Shown in pieces: positions 1-6,616 of a stretch of 11,275 nt of DNA. How positions within the stretch are numbered: position 1 is the first letter of the stretch; each line of letters starts with the position of its first letter. The DNA lies in contig DDSL01000075.1 of NCBI GenBank assembly GCA_002343825.1, positions 1-11,275 of the forward strand, in the 5' to 3' direction. A program made the position numbers and the translations under genes. The notes beneath the pieces are model-generated. The model was not told the DNA's origin and ran no database searches. It was given only the letters and a program-made list of their open reading frames with translations. The DNA is from Chthonomonas sp. UBA2391 (GTDB lineage: Bacteria > Armatimonadota > Fimbriimonadia > Fimbriimonadales > Fimbriimonadaceae).

Positions 1-987
1 CTCGGCCCGCTCCTTCTCGTCGGCCAAGAGTTCGGCGGCGAGGGATTCATCCACCTCGGGGGTTGGTCCTCGCCACCGGGTTCCAGCGATTGGGCGGACC
101 CGGGCGGTTCTTTTGGTTAATCCGCAGAGCAACTCGGGCGACGCGCCCACCAGATCGTAATCCCCAAACCGGAAGAGGAACATGTAGGGACTGGGGTTCA
201 GGCTGCGCAGCGAGCGATAGAGGTGCAACGGGTCGGCATTGGTCGAGACTCGGAAGCGCTGACTCGGGACCATCTGGATTCCGTCTCCAGCGACGATGTA
301 TTCGCGCATCCGGCAAACGGCGGCCTCAAAATCGGCCTGGGTCATGTTGCTTTCGACCTCGCCGACATGAGTTGGGGTTGCCGGAAGGGCAGGCAGGGGA
401 GCGGCGAGTCGGGCCCGAGCATCCTCGATCTCGGCAACCGCGTCCGCGTAGCCGTCGGGATCGGCCAGGACGATGATCCGGATCAGGTTTCGGGCATGGT
501 CGAAGATCACCACCTTGCGGCAGATAAAGAGGAAAACATCGGCCACCCCAAGGTCATCGGGATTTGAATCGGGGAGGACTTCGAGGTATCGCACGAAGTC
601 GTAGGCAAGGTGCCCAACGGCTCCGCCAAGGAACTTGGGCAGCCCAGGGATCTCCACCGGCGGATCGGGCATCAGTTCTTTTGCGACGTGAAGCGGGTCC
701 TGCCCGTCGCTGAGGGTGCGGGTCTCGGACCGATCCCCGCGCTGAATCCACACGGTCTCGTTCTTTGCCCGGAGCGTGGCCACGGGCTCGAATCCGATTA
801 CGCTGTAGCGCGCGAGTTGTTCGCCCCCGGTGACGCTCTCCAATAGGAAGGTGTGAGGGCGCCCCTGGCTGAGCTTCCAATAGGCCGAGAGCGGGGTCTC
901 GAGGTCGGCCAGAAGGTCGCTGACGACGGGGACGGTGTGGCCGGGCTGGCTCAGGCGATCGAACTCCTCGCGGGAGGTCCACTGCAT
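1..987 (-). CDS. trpE: Anthranilate synthase component I, N-terminal part (cut by window edge)
   Basis: TrpE converts chorismate to anthranilate, using ammonia supplied by the TrpG glutaminase subunit; this is the first step of tryptophan synthesis in the cytoplasm. I translated the minus strand from ATG at 987 and found 329 open codons running off the left edge. The family is usually about 490-500 residues, so the last third is missing. Visible family motifs are LLES (residues 48-51, part of the tryptophan feedback site) followed by RYSVIGFEP, the GAVGHLAYDFVRYLE segment, AGDGIQMVPSQRF near residue 235 (usually AGDIFQVVPSQRF), ASPELL, and PIAGTRWRG near residue 300. The last visible residues, LLADEKERAE, lead into the catalytic core. 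The start fits the family, with PVVSDLLADLETPLSAY close to the N-terminus. There is no strong Shine-Dalgarno sequence. The gene is divergent from yggS across 28 bp. Confidence 0.95.
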   Translation of the reverse strand, partial: MQWTSREEFDRLSQPGHTVPVVSDLLADLETPLSAYWKLSQGRPHTFLLESVTGGEQLARYSVIGFEPVATLRAKNETVWIQRGDRSETRTLSDGQDPLHVAKELMPDPPVEIPGLPKFLGGAVGHLAYDFVRYLEVLPDSNPDDLGVADVFLFICRKVVIFDHARNLIRIIVLADPDGYADAVAEIEDARARLAAPLPALPATPTHVGEVESNMTQADFEAAVCRMREYIVAGDGIQMVPSQRFRVSTNADPLHLYRSLRSLNPSPYMFLFRFGDYDLVGASPELLCGLTKRTARVRPIAGTRWRGPTPEVDESLAAELLADEKERAE

Positions 988-1015
988 CTCTCGATTATGG
1001 CGGTACAACCGAGGG

Positions 1016-1663
1016 ATGGGGCTGAGTGAGCGCTACGAGGAGATCTGCCGACGGATCGAACAGTCCAAGCTCCATCCCGACCACCAGGTGACTCTCATCG
1101 CGGTGAGCAAGACGGTGCCGGTCGATCGGATCCGGGAGCTCTATGAACTCGGTCACCGAGACTTTGGGGAAAGTCGATATCAAGAAGCTGAGCCCAAGAT
1201 CCGAGCTTTGCCGGGCGACATCCGTTGGCACTTTATCGGGGCCCTCCAAAGCAACAAGATCCGAAAGATCGGGGAAATCTTTCATTCCGTCCACACCTTG
1301 TGTCAAGCGGATCACCTGAAGGAGTTTGCCAAGTTGGGTGATCCAATCGACGTTTGTTTAGAGGTGAACACCGGTCGGGAGGCACAAAAGTCGGGTGTTT
1401 TCTCCGAGGGGCTTGACAATCTCGTGTCATCAGTCCTAGAATGTCAGCAGGTTCGTTTAAGAGGCCTGATGACGATAGGTCCTCTCACCGAGTCCAGTGA
1501 GGAAACAAGGGAAGCCTTTCGACAACTCGCACAGCTGAGAAGTCGTTACCCTTGGATGGACTGGTTGAGTATGGGAATGAGTCAAGACTTTGAAATGGCA
1601 ATCCAGGAAGGAGCAAGCCATGTCCGAGTCGGAAGCGCTCTCTTCGGCGACCGAAAACAATAA
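1016..1663 (+). CDS. yggS: YggS/PROSC-family pyridoxal phosphate homeostasis protein
   Basis: This is a 215-residue protein of the YggS/YlmE/PLPBP family, which binds pyridoxal 5'-phosphate and helps balance vitamin B6 and amino acid pools. It is a cytoplasmic single-domain TIM barrel with no proven enzyme activity. The likely PLP lysine is K32 in the motif AVSKTVPVDRI. Other family motifs are FGESRYQEAEPKI, WHFIGALQSNKIRKI, EVNTGREAQKSGV, RLRGLMTIGP, and the phosphate-binding C-terminus LSMGMSQDFEMAIQEGASHVRVGSALFGDR. The frame is open back to 935, but ATG 1016 gives the normal family N-terminus and length; an earlier start would run into trpE. Its GAGGG directly abuts the ATG, so the ribosome site is weak. 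It is followed 27 bp later by sepF, the same order as ylmE-ylmF in Gram-positive bacteria, which suggests one transcript. Confidence 0.93.
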   Translation: MGLSERYEEICRRIEQSKLHPDHQVTLIAVSKTVPVDRIRELYELGHRDFGESRYQEAEPKIRALPGDIRWHFIGALQSNKIRKIGEIFHSVHTLCQADHLKEFAKLGDPIDVCLEVNTGREAQKSGVFSEGLDNLVSSVLECQQVRLRGLMTIGPLTESSEETREAFRQLAQLRSRYPWMDWLSMGMSQDFEMAIQEGASHVRVGSALFGDRKQ

Positions 1664-1690
1664 GTTCCACGGAAGGAGTTAATCAGCATC

Positions 1691-2101
1691 ATGGAAGAGT
1701 TAGAGCTCCAGGATCGTCCTGGCTTTTTTGGTCGTATCCGCGAGAAGTTTCTCAAGGAAGAACCGGTCGAAGACACCTTCGAAGAGTCCCCCCGTCGACT
1801 CGCCGGTCCCAGCGTTCACAATTTGCCCCGCTACAGCATCACCGTTCGGCGGCAGATCTTCACGTTTCAAGACGCGGTCGCTGCGGCCGATGGATTGAAA
1901 CGCGGTGAGCAACAAATCTTGAATCTTTCGGGTGCGGAAACCGTCCTCAGGGAAAAGATCAAGGACTTCATGTGCGGAGTCAACTACGCCGAGGAAGGAA
2001 CCTGGGAAGAATTGGGAGACAACATCTATCTCCTCGCCCCACCGACCGCCGCGGTTGAGGTGGCCCCGGCCAGTCCCCGAATGGCGGCCGCCCGAAACTA
2101 A
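1691..2101 (+). CDS. sepF: Cell division protein SepF
   Basis: SepF is a membrane-associated FtsZ partner that polymerises into rings, tethers and bundles FtsZ filaments, and supports septum formation. The 136-residue product has the usual layout: an amphipathic N-terminus with a charged linker (about 1-45), then the SepF core (about 50-116). The core carries FTFQDAVAAADGLKRGEQQI, the LNLSG turn, KIKDFMCGVNYAEEG and NIYLLAP. A short Pro/Ala tail follows. The start is ATG 1691; an AAGGAG-like site near 1673-1678 lies about 12 nt upstream, a slightly long spacing. It is the last gene of the yggS-sepF pair and is followed by a hairpin terminator. SepF replaces FtsA/ZipA functions in Firmicutes, Actinobacteria, Cyanobacteria and some other phyla, which argues against an enteric-type proteobacterium. 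Confidence 0.93.
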   Translation: MEELELQDRPGFFGRIREKFLKEEPVEDTFEESPRRLAGPSVHNLPRYSITVRRQIFTFQDAVAAADGLKRGEQQILNLSGAETVLREKIKDFMCGVNYAEEGTWEELGDNIYLLAPPTAAVEVAPASPRMAAARN

Positions 2102-2137
2102 ATCGACTTTAGTCTCTCCTCTCTCTCGATCAAGCAA

Positions 2138-2177
2138 ACAAGAGCCCCGTTTCCGAGCAATCGGAACGGGGCCTTGT
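2138..2177. terminator. Hairpin terminator after sepF
   Basis: A strong GC-rich hairpin has left arm acaag-a-gccccgtttccga (2138-2156), loop gcaa, and right arm tcggaacggggccttgt (2161-2177). It contains two one-base bulges. It begins 37 nt after the sepF stop. The plus strand has only a weak T-rich tail. The minus strand reads tcttgtttgcttg after the core arm, so it could work in both directions, although no minus-strand gene feeds into it here. Stem complementarity is seen directly; termination is inferred. Confidence 0.7.
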
Positions 2178-2198
2178 GATGGTTGGGTGAAGTTTCTG

Positions 2199-2239
2199 GG
2201 AAGGTGAGGAGCCTGTTTCTGACTTCTCAGTAGCCTTCC
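2199..2239 (+). promoter_or_regulatory. Imperfect hairpin in the leuD upstream region
   Basis: The arm GGAAGG-T-GAGGAG (2199-2211) can pair with CTTCTC-AGTAG-CCTTCC (2223-2239), with one G-U pair and an asymmetric internal loop, leaving a loop of about 11 nt. It lies 29 nt before the leuD start. No leucine-rich leader peptide or T-box core is visible, so a regulatory role is only a possibility. leuD itself lacks a convincing Shine-Dalgarno sequence; the nearest purine run, aagga at 2245-2249, is too far from ATG 2269. Confidence 0.3.
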
Positions 2240-2268
2240 TCCGCAAGGACCGTGCCAAACTACGATTC

Positions 2269-2856
2269 ATGACCGGATTTAGCGTGCATACGGGCAAAGT
2301 TGCCGTCCTCGAAGCTGATCACGTCGATACGGACCGAATCATCCCGGCTCGATTCCTCAGCATGGTCACTCGATCGGGATATGGAGAGCTTCTCTTCAGC
2401 GACGTGCGGGGCGGGGACTTTATCCTCGACCGTCCGGAAGCCCAGGGGGCCTCGGTTTTGGTCGTCGGCACGAATTTCGGCTGCGGCTCTTCCCGAGAGC
2501 ACGCCGTTTGGGCCATTCAGCAGGCGGGATTCGTCGCCGTAGTAGCCCGCAAAGAGTCCGATTCTCCGGGGTTCAGCGATATCTTTCGACAAAATGCGGC
2601 CAACTGCGGCCTCCTCTTGATCGAACTGCTCCCCGAGGCTCATTCGCGCATCGTCAGACTGGGCACCGGGGCCGAAGTCACCGTCGATCTCCTCAACCAA
2701 CAGATCGCCGGCGAGAGTTTCGAGATCTTGCCTGCGACGAAGGAGCAGCTTGTCCGCGGTCTTGATCTCATCGGCACGACGATGGACCTTGAGGATTCGA
2801 TTACTAGTTTCGAAGGGAAGCACGACCCTATCGCTCCGGTCGGGACGTCGGTATGA
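2269..2856 (+). CDS. leuD: 3-isopropylmalate dehydratase small subunit
   Basis: LeuD is the small swivel subunit of isopropylmalate isomerase. With the [4Fe-4S] LeuC subunit it converts 2-isopropylmalate to 3-isopropylmalate in leucine synthesis. The 195-residue product has the substrate loop VDTDRIIPARFL (residues 19-30), the signature NFGCGSSREHAVWAI (69-83) and FSDIFRQNAANCGLLLIEL (102-120). Its end, LDLIGTTMDLEDSITSFEGKHD, matches the long bacterial LeuD type of about 200 residues rather than the short archaeal-like type. LeuC is not in the window and may lie elsewhere. The start is ATG 2269, which gives the usual few residues before the first beta strand. The stop TGA overlaps a possible ATG of the next gene (ATGA, 2853-2856), suggesting a two-gene transcript although the products have no known shared role. 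Confidence 0.94.
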   Translation: MTGFSVHTGKVAVLEADHVDTDRIIPARFLSMVTRSGYGELLFSDVRGGDFILDRPEAQGASVLVVGTNFGCGSSREHAVWAIQQAGFVAVVARKESDSPGFSDIFRQNAANCGLLLIELLPEAHSRIVRLGTGAEVTVDLLNQQIAGESFEILPATKEQLVRGLDLIGTTMDLEDSITSFEGKHDPIAPVGTSV

Positions 2857-2864
2857 TCACCAAC

Positions 2865-3407
2865 ATGAAGCGTAGTTTCTATCTTTCGGGTCTTCTTCTC
2901 CTCGTCTTGGGTTGCGGCGGGTCCAGCAACACCGTTGCCGATACCGGTTCGCAAGACACCGGGCAAGGCGGTGGTCAAAACAACGATCCCAACTTCAACC
3001 CCAACCGGACCTACCAACTCAAGGATCTCGTGACCACCGAACTGAAGATCGGGGAACACAAGTTCACGGCTTGGGTGATGGATACCGACGCCAAGCGGGC
3101 TGAGGGGATGATGCACCTCAAGAACGAGGACTTTAAGGACGATCAGGCGATGATCTTCGTCTTTCCCCAAGCGCGCGAGCTGAGCTTCTGGATGCGCAAC
3201 ACCCTCGTCGATCTGGACATCGCCTACCTGGACAAGAACAAGAAGATCATCCGAACCGGCACGATGAAGGCTCTGGATGAGACCGGATTTCCCAGCGCAG
3301 GTGCGGCTCAATATGCGGTCGAGTTTCGCGCCGGTCTTTTGAAGAAGAAGGCCATTGGAAAAGGCATGACGGTCGAATTCCCTGATACGGTCGTCGCCCG
3401 CGACTAA
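2865..3407 (+). CDS. DUF192 family lipoprotein
   Basis: The product is a 180-residue predicted lipoprotein with a DUF192 domain. From ATG 2865 it begins with a short basic end, a hydrophobic stretch LLLLVL and a lipobox LVLGC, with the acylated cysteine at residue 17. A low-complexity Gly/Asn/Gln linker follows. The domain covers about residues 50-178: RAEGMMHLKNEDFKDDQAMI, FVFPQARELSFWMRNTLVDL, DIAYLDKNKKIIRTG. These match the family's R..GLM, GM.F.F, FWM.NT and LDI.F motifs. The family's function is not established. An upstream in-frame ATG at 2853 overlaps the leuD stop and would add MITN; I prefer 2865 because it gives a clean signal peptide. Translational coupling to leuD is likely either way. 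Confidence 0.88.
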   Translation: MKRSFYLSGLLLLVLGCGGSSNTVADTGSQDTGQGGGQNNDPNFNPNRTYQLKDLVTTELKIGEHKFTAWVMDTDAKRAEGMMHLKNEDFKDDQAMIFVFPQARELSFWMRNTLVDLDIAYLDKNKKIIRTGTMKALDETGFPSAGAAQYAVEFRAGLLKKKAIGKGMTVEFPDTVVARD

Positions 3408-3417
3408 GGTTTGGTTG

Positions 3418-3480
3418 GGGGTTAGGAGTTAGGGGCTAGGGGCTAGGGACTAGGGACTAGGGACTAGGGACTAGGGACCT
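3418..3480. repeat. Nine-unit tandem heptamer array, G-rich
   Basis: Nine head-to-tail 7-bp units follow the consensus GGG(A/G)CTA. In order: ggggtta, ggagtta, ggggcta twice, gggacta four times, gggacct. The middle four units are identical, and units decay toward both ends as expected of slippage-driven arrays. The array starts 11 bp after the DUF192 stop codon. The plus strand has regular GGG runs separated by four bases, which meets the usual pattern for an intramolecular G-quadruplex. It is non-coding. Confidence 0.92.
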
Positions 3481-3493
3481 GATATCAGGCTCC
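3475..3493. other. Perfect 12-bp palindrome with short extension
   Basis: CCTGATATCAGG at 3478-3489 is a perfect palindrome at the end of the heptamer array. It extends outward as gga (3475-3477) with tcc (3491-3493) around a one-base bulge. It could be a weak terminator stem for the leuD-DUF192 transcript or a protein-binding site. There is no T-run after it, so termination is not supported. Confidence 0.45.
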
Positions 3494-3550
3494 TTACTCG
3501 ACGTCCGCAATCGTAACGAGCCTTGGGCGTCTCTTTGCGGCACATTTGGT

Positions 3551-3671
3551 CTTCTCCCTCTGGGAGAAGGTGGCGCGAAGCGCCGGATGAGGGTTTCCGC
3601 TGTGAAGAGCGCGATGCAAGGACACCCTCACCCCGTTCGCAAGGCTCACGGACCTCTCCTAGGGGGAGAGG
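3551..3671. repeat. Inverted pair of REP-like palindromic repeats
   Basis: The left copy (3551-3598) begins cttctccctctgggagaagg, a hairpin of cttctccc with gggagaag. It continues with a second small hairpin (ggcgcgaagcgcc) and ends gatgaggg. The right copy (about 3620-3671) is a diverged inverse: read on the minus strand it begins cctctccccctaggagaggt and ends ggggtgagggtgtcc. The two are separated by about 20 bp. This CTCTCCC...GGGAGAGG...GGGTGAGGG layout is the familiar form of REP-type intergenic repeats seen in many bacterial genomes, and the inverted arrangement resembles a BIME. Such elements are thought to be spread by RAYT transposases; none is encoded in this window. Confidence 0.75.
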
Positions 3672-3900
3672 ATCCTAGGACTGGGGCCGCGGGTGAGCGC
3701 GAGCGAGTGATTCCTAAAAGACCCCGGAGTTGGGGATCCGTGCTCTTGGACACGGCCGACTGGGAGGACATGCGGCTCCCCCCAACTGACTGGGAACGGC
3801 CCGACTCGCCCAATTTCAGGGAGCTTTCACCGGTCGAAAGCCGCGAACTTACTTTAGGTTCGCTCGAACCTAGTAAATTCTTGGGCCTGATTGGCCAAAG
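3672..3900 (+). promoter_or_regulatory. Structured non-coding leader ahead of the flagellar operon
   Basis: I see no gene in this stretch. It holds a run of short hairpins on the plus strand: CCCC/GGGG at 3722-3735, CCGTG/CACGG at 3738-3755, GCTTTC/GAAAGC at 3823-3841 with loop accggtc, and the perfect TAGGTTCG-ct-CGAACCTA at 3855-3872. An 8-bp direct repeat, GACTGGGA, occurs at 3758-3765 and 3788-3795, exactly 30 bp apart. The hairpin at 3855-3872 lies 28 bp before fliK and could be an operator or an RNA stem. I could not find a c-di-GMP (GEMM) riboswitch core or a sigma-28 promoter with proper spacing. Promoter position is undecided. Confidence 0.4.
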
Positions 3901-5514
3901 ATGACCATGTCGCGCTCTAGCGCATGCAACAACATGGTCCAATTTGATCCGATCCTGGCTTTGGCCCCGGTCCTTCCCGCCCCTCCGGCTCCCTCCGAGT
4001 CCGGATTTGGGAACGTTCTGGACGCCAAGGTCGCCGAGAGGGAACCTGATGTTCCGGAGCCGCCGCCTCCACCGGGTGATCCCGAAAAGAAGGCGACGGA
4101 GGTTGCTCCCGAAGAGCCGAATGCTCAAGAGCTCCAGCCGGACCAGTCGCCCACTCCACCCAACATCACCTTGCCGCAGGTCGTCGCGCTTCTGTTGCCG
4201 ACCGCGCCCGTGGAGCTTGCGGTGCCGACTCTGGTTGCCCAGGTCCAGCCCGCCGAGGGTGTGGTGCCCGTCGTGACGACCCCCATCCAGGCAGCGGTGA
4301 CCGGCCCGGTCTTTGCTTCCGAGGTCGTGACGCCGCAAACGAACCCGATCGCGGGACTTGCTCCCGCCGAAACGCAGGTGCCCCTGCCGACACCGGTCAG
4401 CATCACCCCCGAGGCGATCGTGTCTCCAGCGATGGATCCGGCTGCCGGCGAACCAGCGGTGCAGGCTCCGGTTGACCAACCGACTCTGCAGGTCACCGGT
4501 CCGAAAGTTACGGAAGCAGGGCCGGAGTTGTTGCCCCAGTCGGATCTGGAAACGCTCAATCCCGTCGCGGTGGTGACGGCACCGGCAGCCGAGTCTGGCC
4601 CGGAAATCACCAAGCCTCAGCCCCCGGCCCCCAACGGAGTCGATCCGGAGTTGGTCCAGAAGGGTGATCGTGGAACCGCTCCTCCGACCCCTGTGGTCGT
4701 CGAAGCAGGCGAGACGGTGCAGGTGCCCCCGACCCAAACCGACGATGCGCCAATCCAAGAGGGCCCGCGACCCGAAGCCGCTCCTAAGACTCAACTGGAG
4801 CCGATGAAGGGAACTGTTTTGGAGGCTCCGACGGCGGAAACCCAAGCCCCGGTTGAGCAGGCAAATTCGAATCCGAACGCCAGCGAGGGCGACGGACAAT
4901 CCTCCACCTTCGGTGAACAGACCGTCACGGGACTCGTGGTGCCGACCGCGGAGGAGGGAATCGAGCCCGAGGGCGAGGTCACTGTTCCAAGCCCTGCCTC
5001 TGCCCAAGCGGCCCCCACCGAGGTACCGAAGGTAGCGCTAACTCAGGCCCCTTTAAACGAACCAGCCGCGCCAGTCGCGATGCCGGGTGACCTGACCGAT
5101 CAGATCGCCGAGAAGGCTGATACCCTCTTGAGTCTGACCCGCAGTGGCCAGATCAAGATCATGTTGGAACCCGAGTCCCTCGGAGCCATCACCATCACGA
5201 TCAAGCAGCTCGGTTTCCGCAGCGAAGCCGAAATCAGCGTGAGCAACGAGCAGGTGCGGACTCATCTGGAGTCGGATAAAGCCCGCCTGATTCAGGCGGT
5301 CGAGACGAAGGGCATCACTCTGAGCCAGGTGAACATTTCCGGGCATGGAGCCGAAGCCCAAACCGGGCAACAAGCAGCTCAACAGGACCGAATGGACCGA
5401 AACGACTTTGAGCAGGCCAACCGTCTGCACACCCAACCCTCGCCGAAGGCCGAACAGCCCCAGGCCCCGACTCTGCGCCGTCTGGCTACCGCCGGACTGG
5501 ACATGGTGATGTAA
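3901..5514 (+). CDS. fliK: Flagellar hook-length control protein FliK
   Basis: FliK is the secreted ruler that measures hook length and switches the type III export gate from hook to filament substrates. The 537-residue product has a long, low-complexity Pro/Ala/Val/Glu/Thr-rich region (about 30-390), as expected for an extended ruler. A compact C-terminal Flg_hook domain (about 395-480) carries QIKIMLEPESLGAITITIKQ, VRTHLESDKARLIQAVETKG and ITLSQVNIS, the standard L.PESLG signature. A Gln-rich tail ends the protein. The ruler part has almost no sequence conservation in the family, so identity rests on the C-terminal domain and the flgD-flgE neighbours. The start is uncertain: in-frame ATGs at 3901, 3907 and 3934 have no clear Shine-Dalgarno sequence, and a nested hairpin covers them. 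The product from 3934 begins MVQFDPIL. flgD follows after 6 bp. Confidence 0.87.
   Translation: MTMSRSSACNNMVQFDPILALAPVLPAPPAPSESGFGNVLDAKVAEREPDVPEPPPPPGDPEKKATEVAPEEPNAQELQPDQSPTPPNITLPQVVALLLPTAPVELAVPTLVAQVQPAEGVVPVVTTPIQAAVTGPVFASEVVTPQTNPIAGLAPAETQVPLPTPVSITPEAIVSPAMDPAAGEPAVQAPVDQPTLQVTGPKVTEAGPELLPQSDLETLNPVAVVTAPAAESGPEITKPQPPAPNGVDPELVQKGDRGTAPPTPVVVEAGETVQVPPTQTDDAPIQEGPRPEAAPKTQLEPMKGTVLEAPTAETQAPVEQANSNPNASEGDGQSSTFGEQTVTGLVVPTAEEGIEPEGEVTVPSPASAQAAPTEVPKVALTQAPLNEPAAPVAMPGDLTDQIAEKADTLLSLTRSGQIKIMLEPESLGAITITIKQLGFRSEAEISVSNEQVRTHLESDKARLIQAVETKGITLSQVNISGHGAEAQTGQQAAQQDRMDRNDFEQANRLHTQPSPKAEQPQAPTLRRLATAGLDMVM
3903..3939 (+). promoter_or_regulatory. Nested hairpin over the alternative fliK start codons
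   Basis: GACCATGT (3903-3910) is the exact reverse complement of ACATGGTC (3932-3939). Inside it, GCGCT (3912-3916) pairs with AGCGC (3919-3923) around ct. The outer arms contain the ATG codons at 3907 and 3934, so the fold could hide or select the fliK start. The pairing is visible in the sequence; a role in translation is inferred. Confidence 0.5.
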
Positions 5515-5520
5515 CCAACA

Positions 5521-6186
5521 ATGTCAACTTTTCCTGTCAACACATTGGATACTGGTGCCTACTTTGGGACCAGTCCGGTTAAGAACAAATCCAAGACGCT
5601 GGACGCCGATGCCTTTTTGAGGCTGATGATCACCCAGTTGGCCAACCAGAATCCTCTGGAGCCGGTCAAGGACACCGAGTATTACGCTCAGATGGCGCAG
5701 CTCGGGACCGTCCAAGGAATCGACGAACTGAAGAACTCGATGGAAGTTCAGCAAGCCAGTGGAATGCTCGGCAAGTTCGTGACCGGGATCCGAAACAGCG
5801 CCGATGGTGGCGTCGGTTCGGGGCAGCAGGTGAGCGGAATCGTCCGAGGAACGAGCATCAAGGACGGCTCGCGTTACCTGCAGGTCGAAGAAGCCAACGG
5901 CGGAATCGCGGAGCTCGAAATGAAGAATGTCACGGCCGTCCGGGATGCGGGAGCGAGCAATCCTCTCACCGACCTCGTAACGCTCAGCCAGGCCGGCGGC
6001 CTGATCGGAAAGACGATCACCGCGCCTCACCCCGTGCTGAAGGGAGCCGACGGAAAACCGCTGGAACTGACCGGCGCGGTCAAGAAGGTCAGCTTCGAGA
6101 GCGGCTCGATCCAATTGACTGTGATGGATTCCACCGGAAAAGACGTCAAGGTGAACCTCTTGGACGTCCAGAGCTTTGCAGGCTAA
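5521..6186 (+). CDS. flgD: Flagellar hook assembly (capping) protein FlgD
   Basis: FlgD sits at the tip of the growing hook and guides FlgE subunits into place; it is absent from the finished flagellum. The 221-residue product is of normal length for the family. The N-terminal FlgD domain (about 27-75) shows the signature DADAFLRLMITQLANQNPLE followed by PVKDTEYYAQMAQLGTVQGIDEL. After a Ser/Gly-containing linker comes a beta-rich region with SGIVRGTSIKDGSRYLQVEE and two further strand-rich stretches, in the place of the usual Tudor-like and fibronectin-like domains. ATG 5521 lies 6 bp after the fliK stop with no obvious ribosome site, suggesting coupled translation. The next flagellar gene starts 7 bp after its stop. 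Confidence 0.93.
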   Translation: MSTFPVNTLDTGAYFGTSPVKNKSKTLDADAFLRLMITQLANQNPLEPVKDTEYYAQMAQLGTVQGIDELKNSMEVQQASGMLGKFVTGIRNSADGGVGSGQQVSGIVRGTSIKDGSRYLQVEEANGGIAELEMKNVTAVRDAGASNPLTDLVTLSQAGGLIGKTITAPHPVLKGADGKPLELTGAVKKVSFESGSIQLTVMDSTGKDVKVNLLDVQSFAG

Positions 6187-6193
6187 TTTTCTC

Positions 6194-6574
6194 ATGAGCA
6201 ATCCCATCCAAAACACCAAGATCCACGAGATGGTGACGGGGCGAATCGACGCCCTTCAGTCGCCGCGGACTTCCCAGGCAACCCCTGGTACGGGTCCGGA
6301 CTTCGGTCAGATCTTGGAGAACAGACTCAAGGTGAGTGGCCACGCGGCAACCCGCCTCCAGAGCCGGAACATCGAATTGAGTCCGGCCGACTGGGATCGA
6401 GTCGTGGCGGGGGTTGAGCGAGCCGCCCAGAAGGGAGCCAAGGAGTCGCTGGTCCTGATGGAGGACGTGGCCCTAGTCGTCAGTGTGAAGAACCGCACCG
6501 TGATCACAGCCGTGGACCGAGCGCAAATGAAGGAGAACGTTTTCACCAATATCGACAGTGCTGTCATCGTCTAG
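6194..6574 (+). CDS. Small conserved flagellar operon protein (TIGR02530-like)
   Basis: This 126-residue protein resembles the conserved flagellar operon family found between flgD and flgE in many Firmicutes and related bacteria (TIGR02530-type). Recognisable features are FGQILENRLKVSGHAATRLQ with SRNIELS, then a helix VVAGVERAAQKGAKESLVLM, then ALVVSVKNRTVITAVDR and the ending ENVFTNIDSAVIV. The NRTVITA and FTNIDSA motifs are the family hallmarks. It is cytoplasmic, with no signal peptide or membrane span. Its biochemical role is not settled; its place suggests a part in hook export or assembly. I chose ATG 6194, just after the flgD stop; a TTG at 6176 is in frame but would overlap flgD. Confidence 0.85.
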   Translation: MSNPIQNTKIHEMVTGRIDALQSPRTSQATPGTGPDFGQILENRLKVSGHAATRLQSRNIELSPADWDRVVAGVERAAQKGAKESLVLMEDVALVVSVKNRTVITAVDRAQMKENVFTNIDSAVIV

Positions 6575-6616
6575 TCGAAATCATTCACTCTGAGCGATCC
6601 GCTTACCCGAGATGGA

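Noticed and set aside
554..982. Minus-strand frame of 142 codons at the trpE start
   Set aside because: It is an out-of-frame shadow; the trpE frame gives continuous family motifs across the same bases.
1226..1260. Unusual Ala in the YggS motif WHFIGALQSNK as a lost active-site residue
   Set aside because: This position varies in the family (His or Pro in well-known members), and the PLP lysine is present.
3418..3671. CRISPR array
   Set aside because: The heptamers are directly adjacent with no spacers, and the second element is an inverted pair, not regularly spaced direct repeats; no cas genes are present.
3700..3900. c-di-GMP (GEMM) riboswitch upstream of fliK
   Set aside because: Hairpins and a GAAAG are present, but the conserved core blocks of the class could not be found.
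3587..3904. 105-codon open frame across the pre-fliK region
   Set aside because: It runs through the REP-like repeat and hairpins, has no ribosome site and no family-like sequence.
3646..5007. 453-codon open frame on the minus strand opposite fliK, rich in Arg, Gly and His
   Set aside because: Its composition is that of an antisense shadow of a Pro/Ala/Val-rich GC-rich gene. fliK has a recognisable domain and fits the operon, and the antisense frame crosses non-coding repeats.
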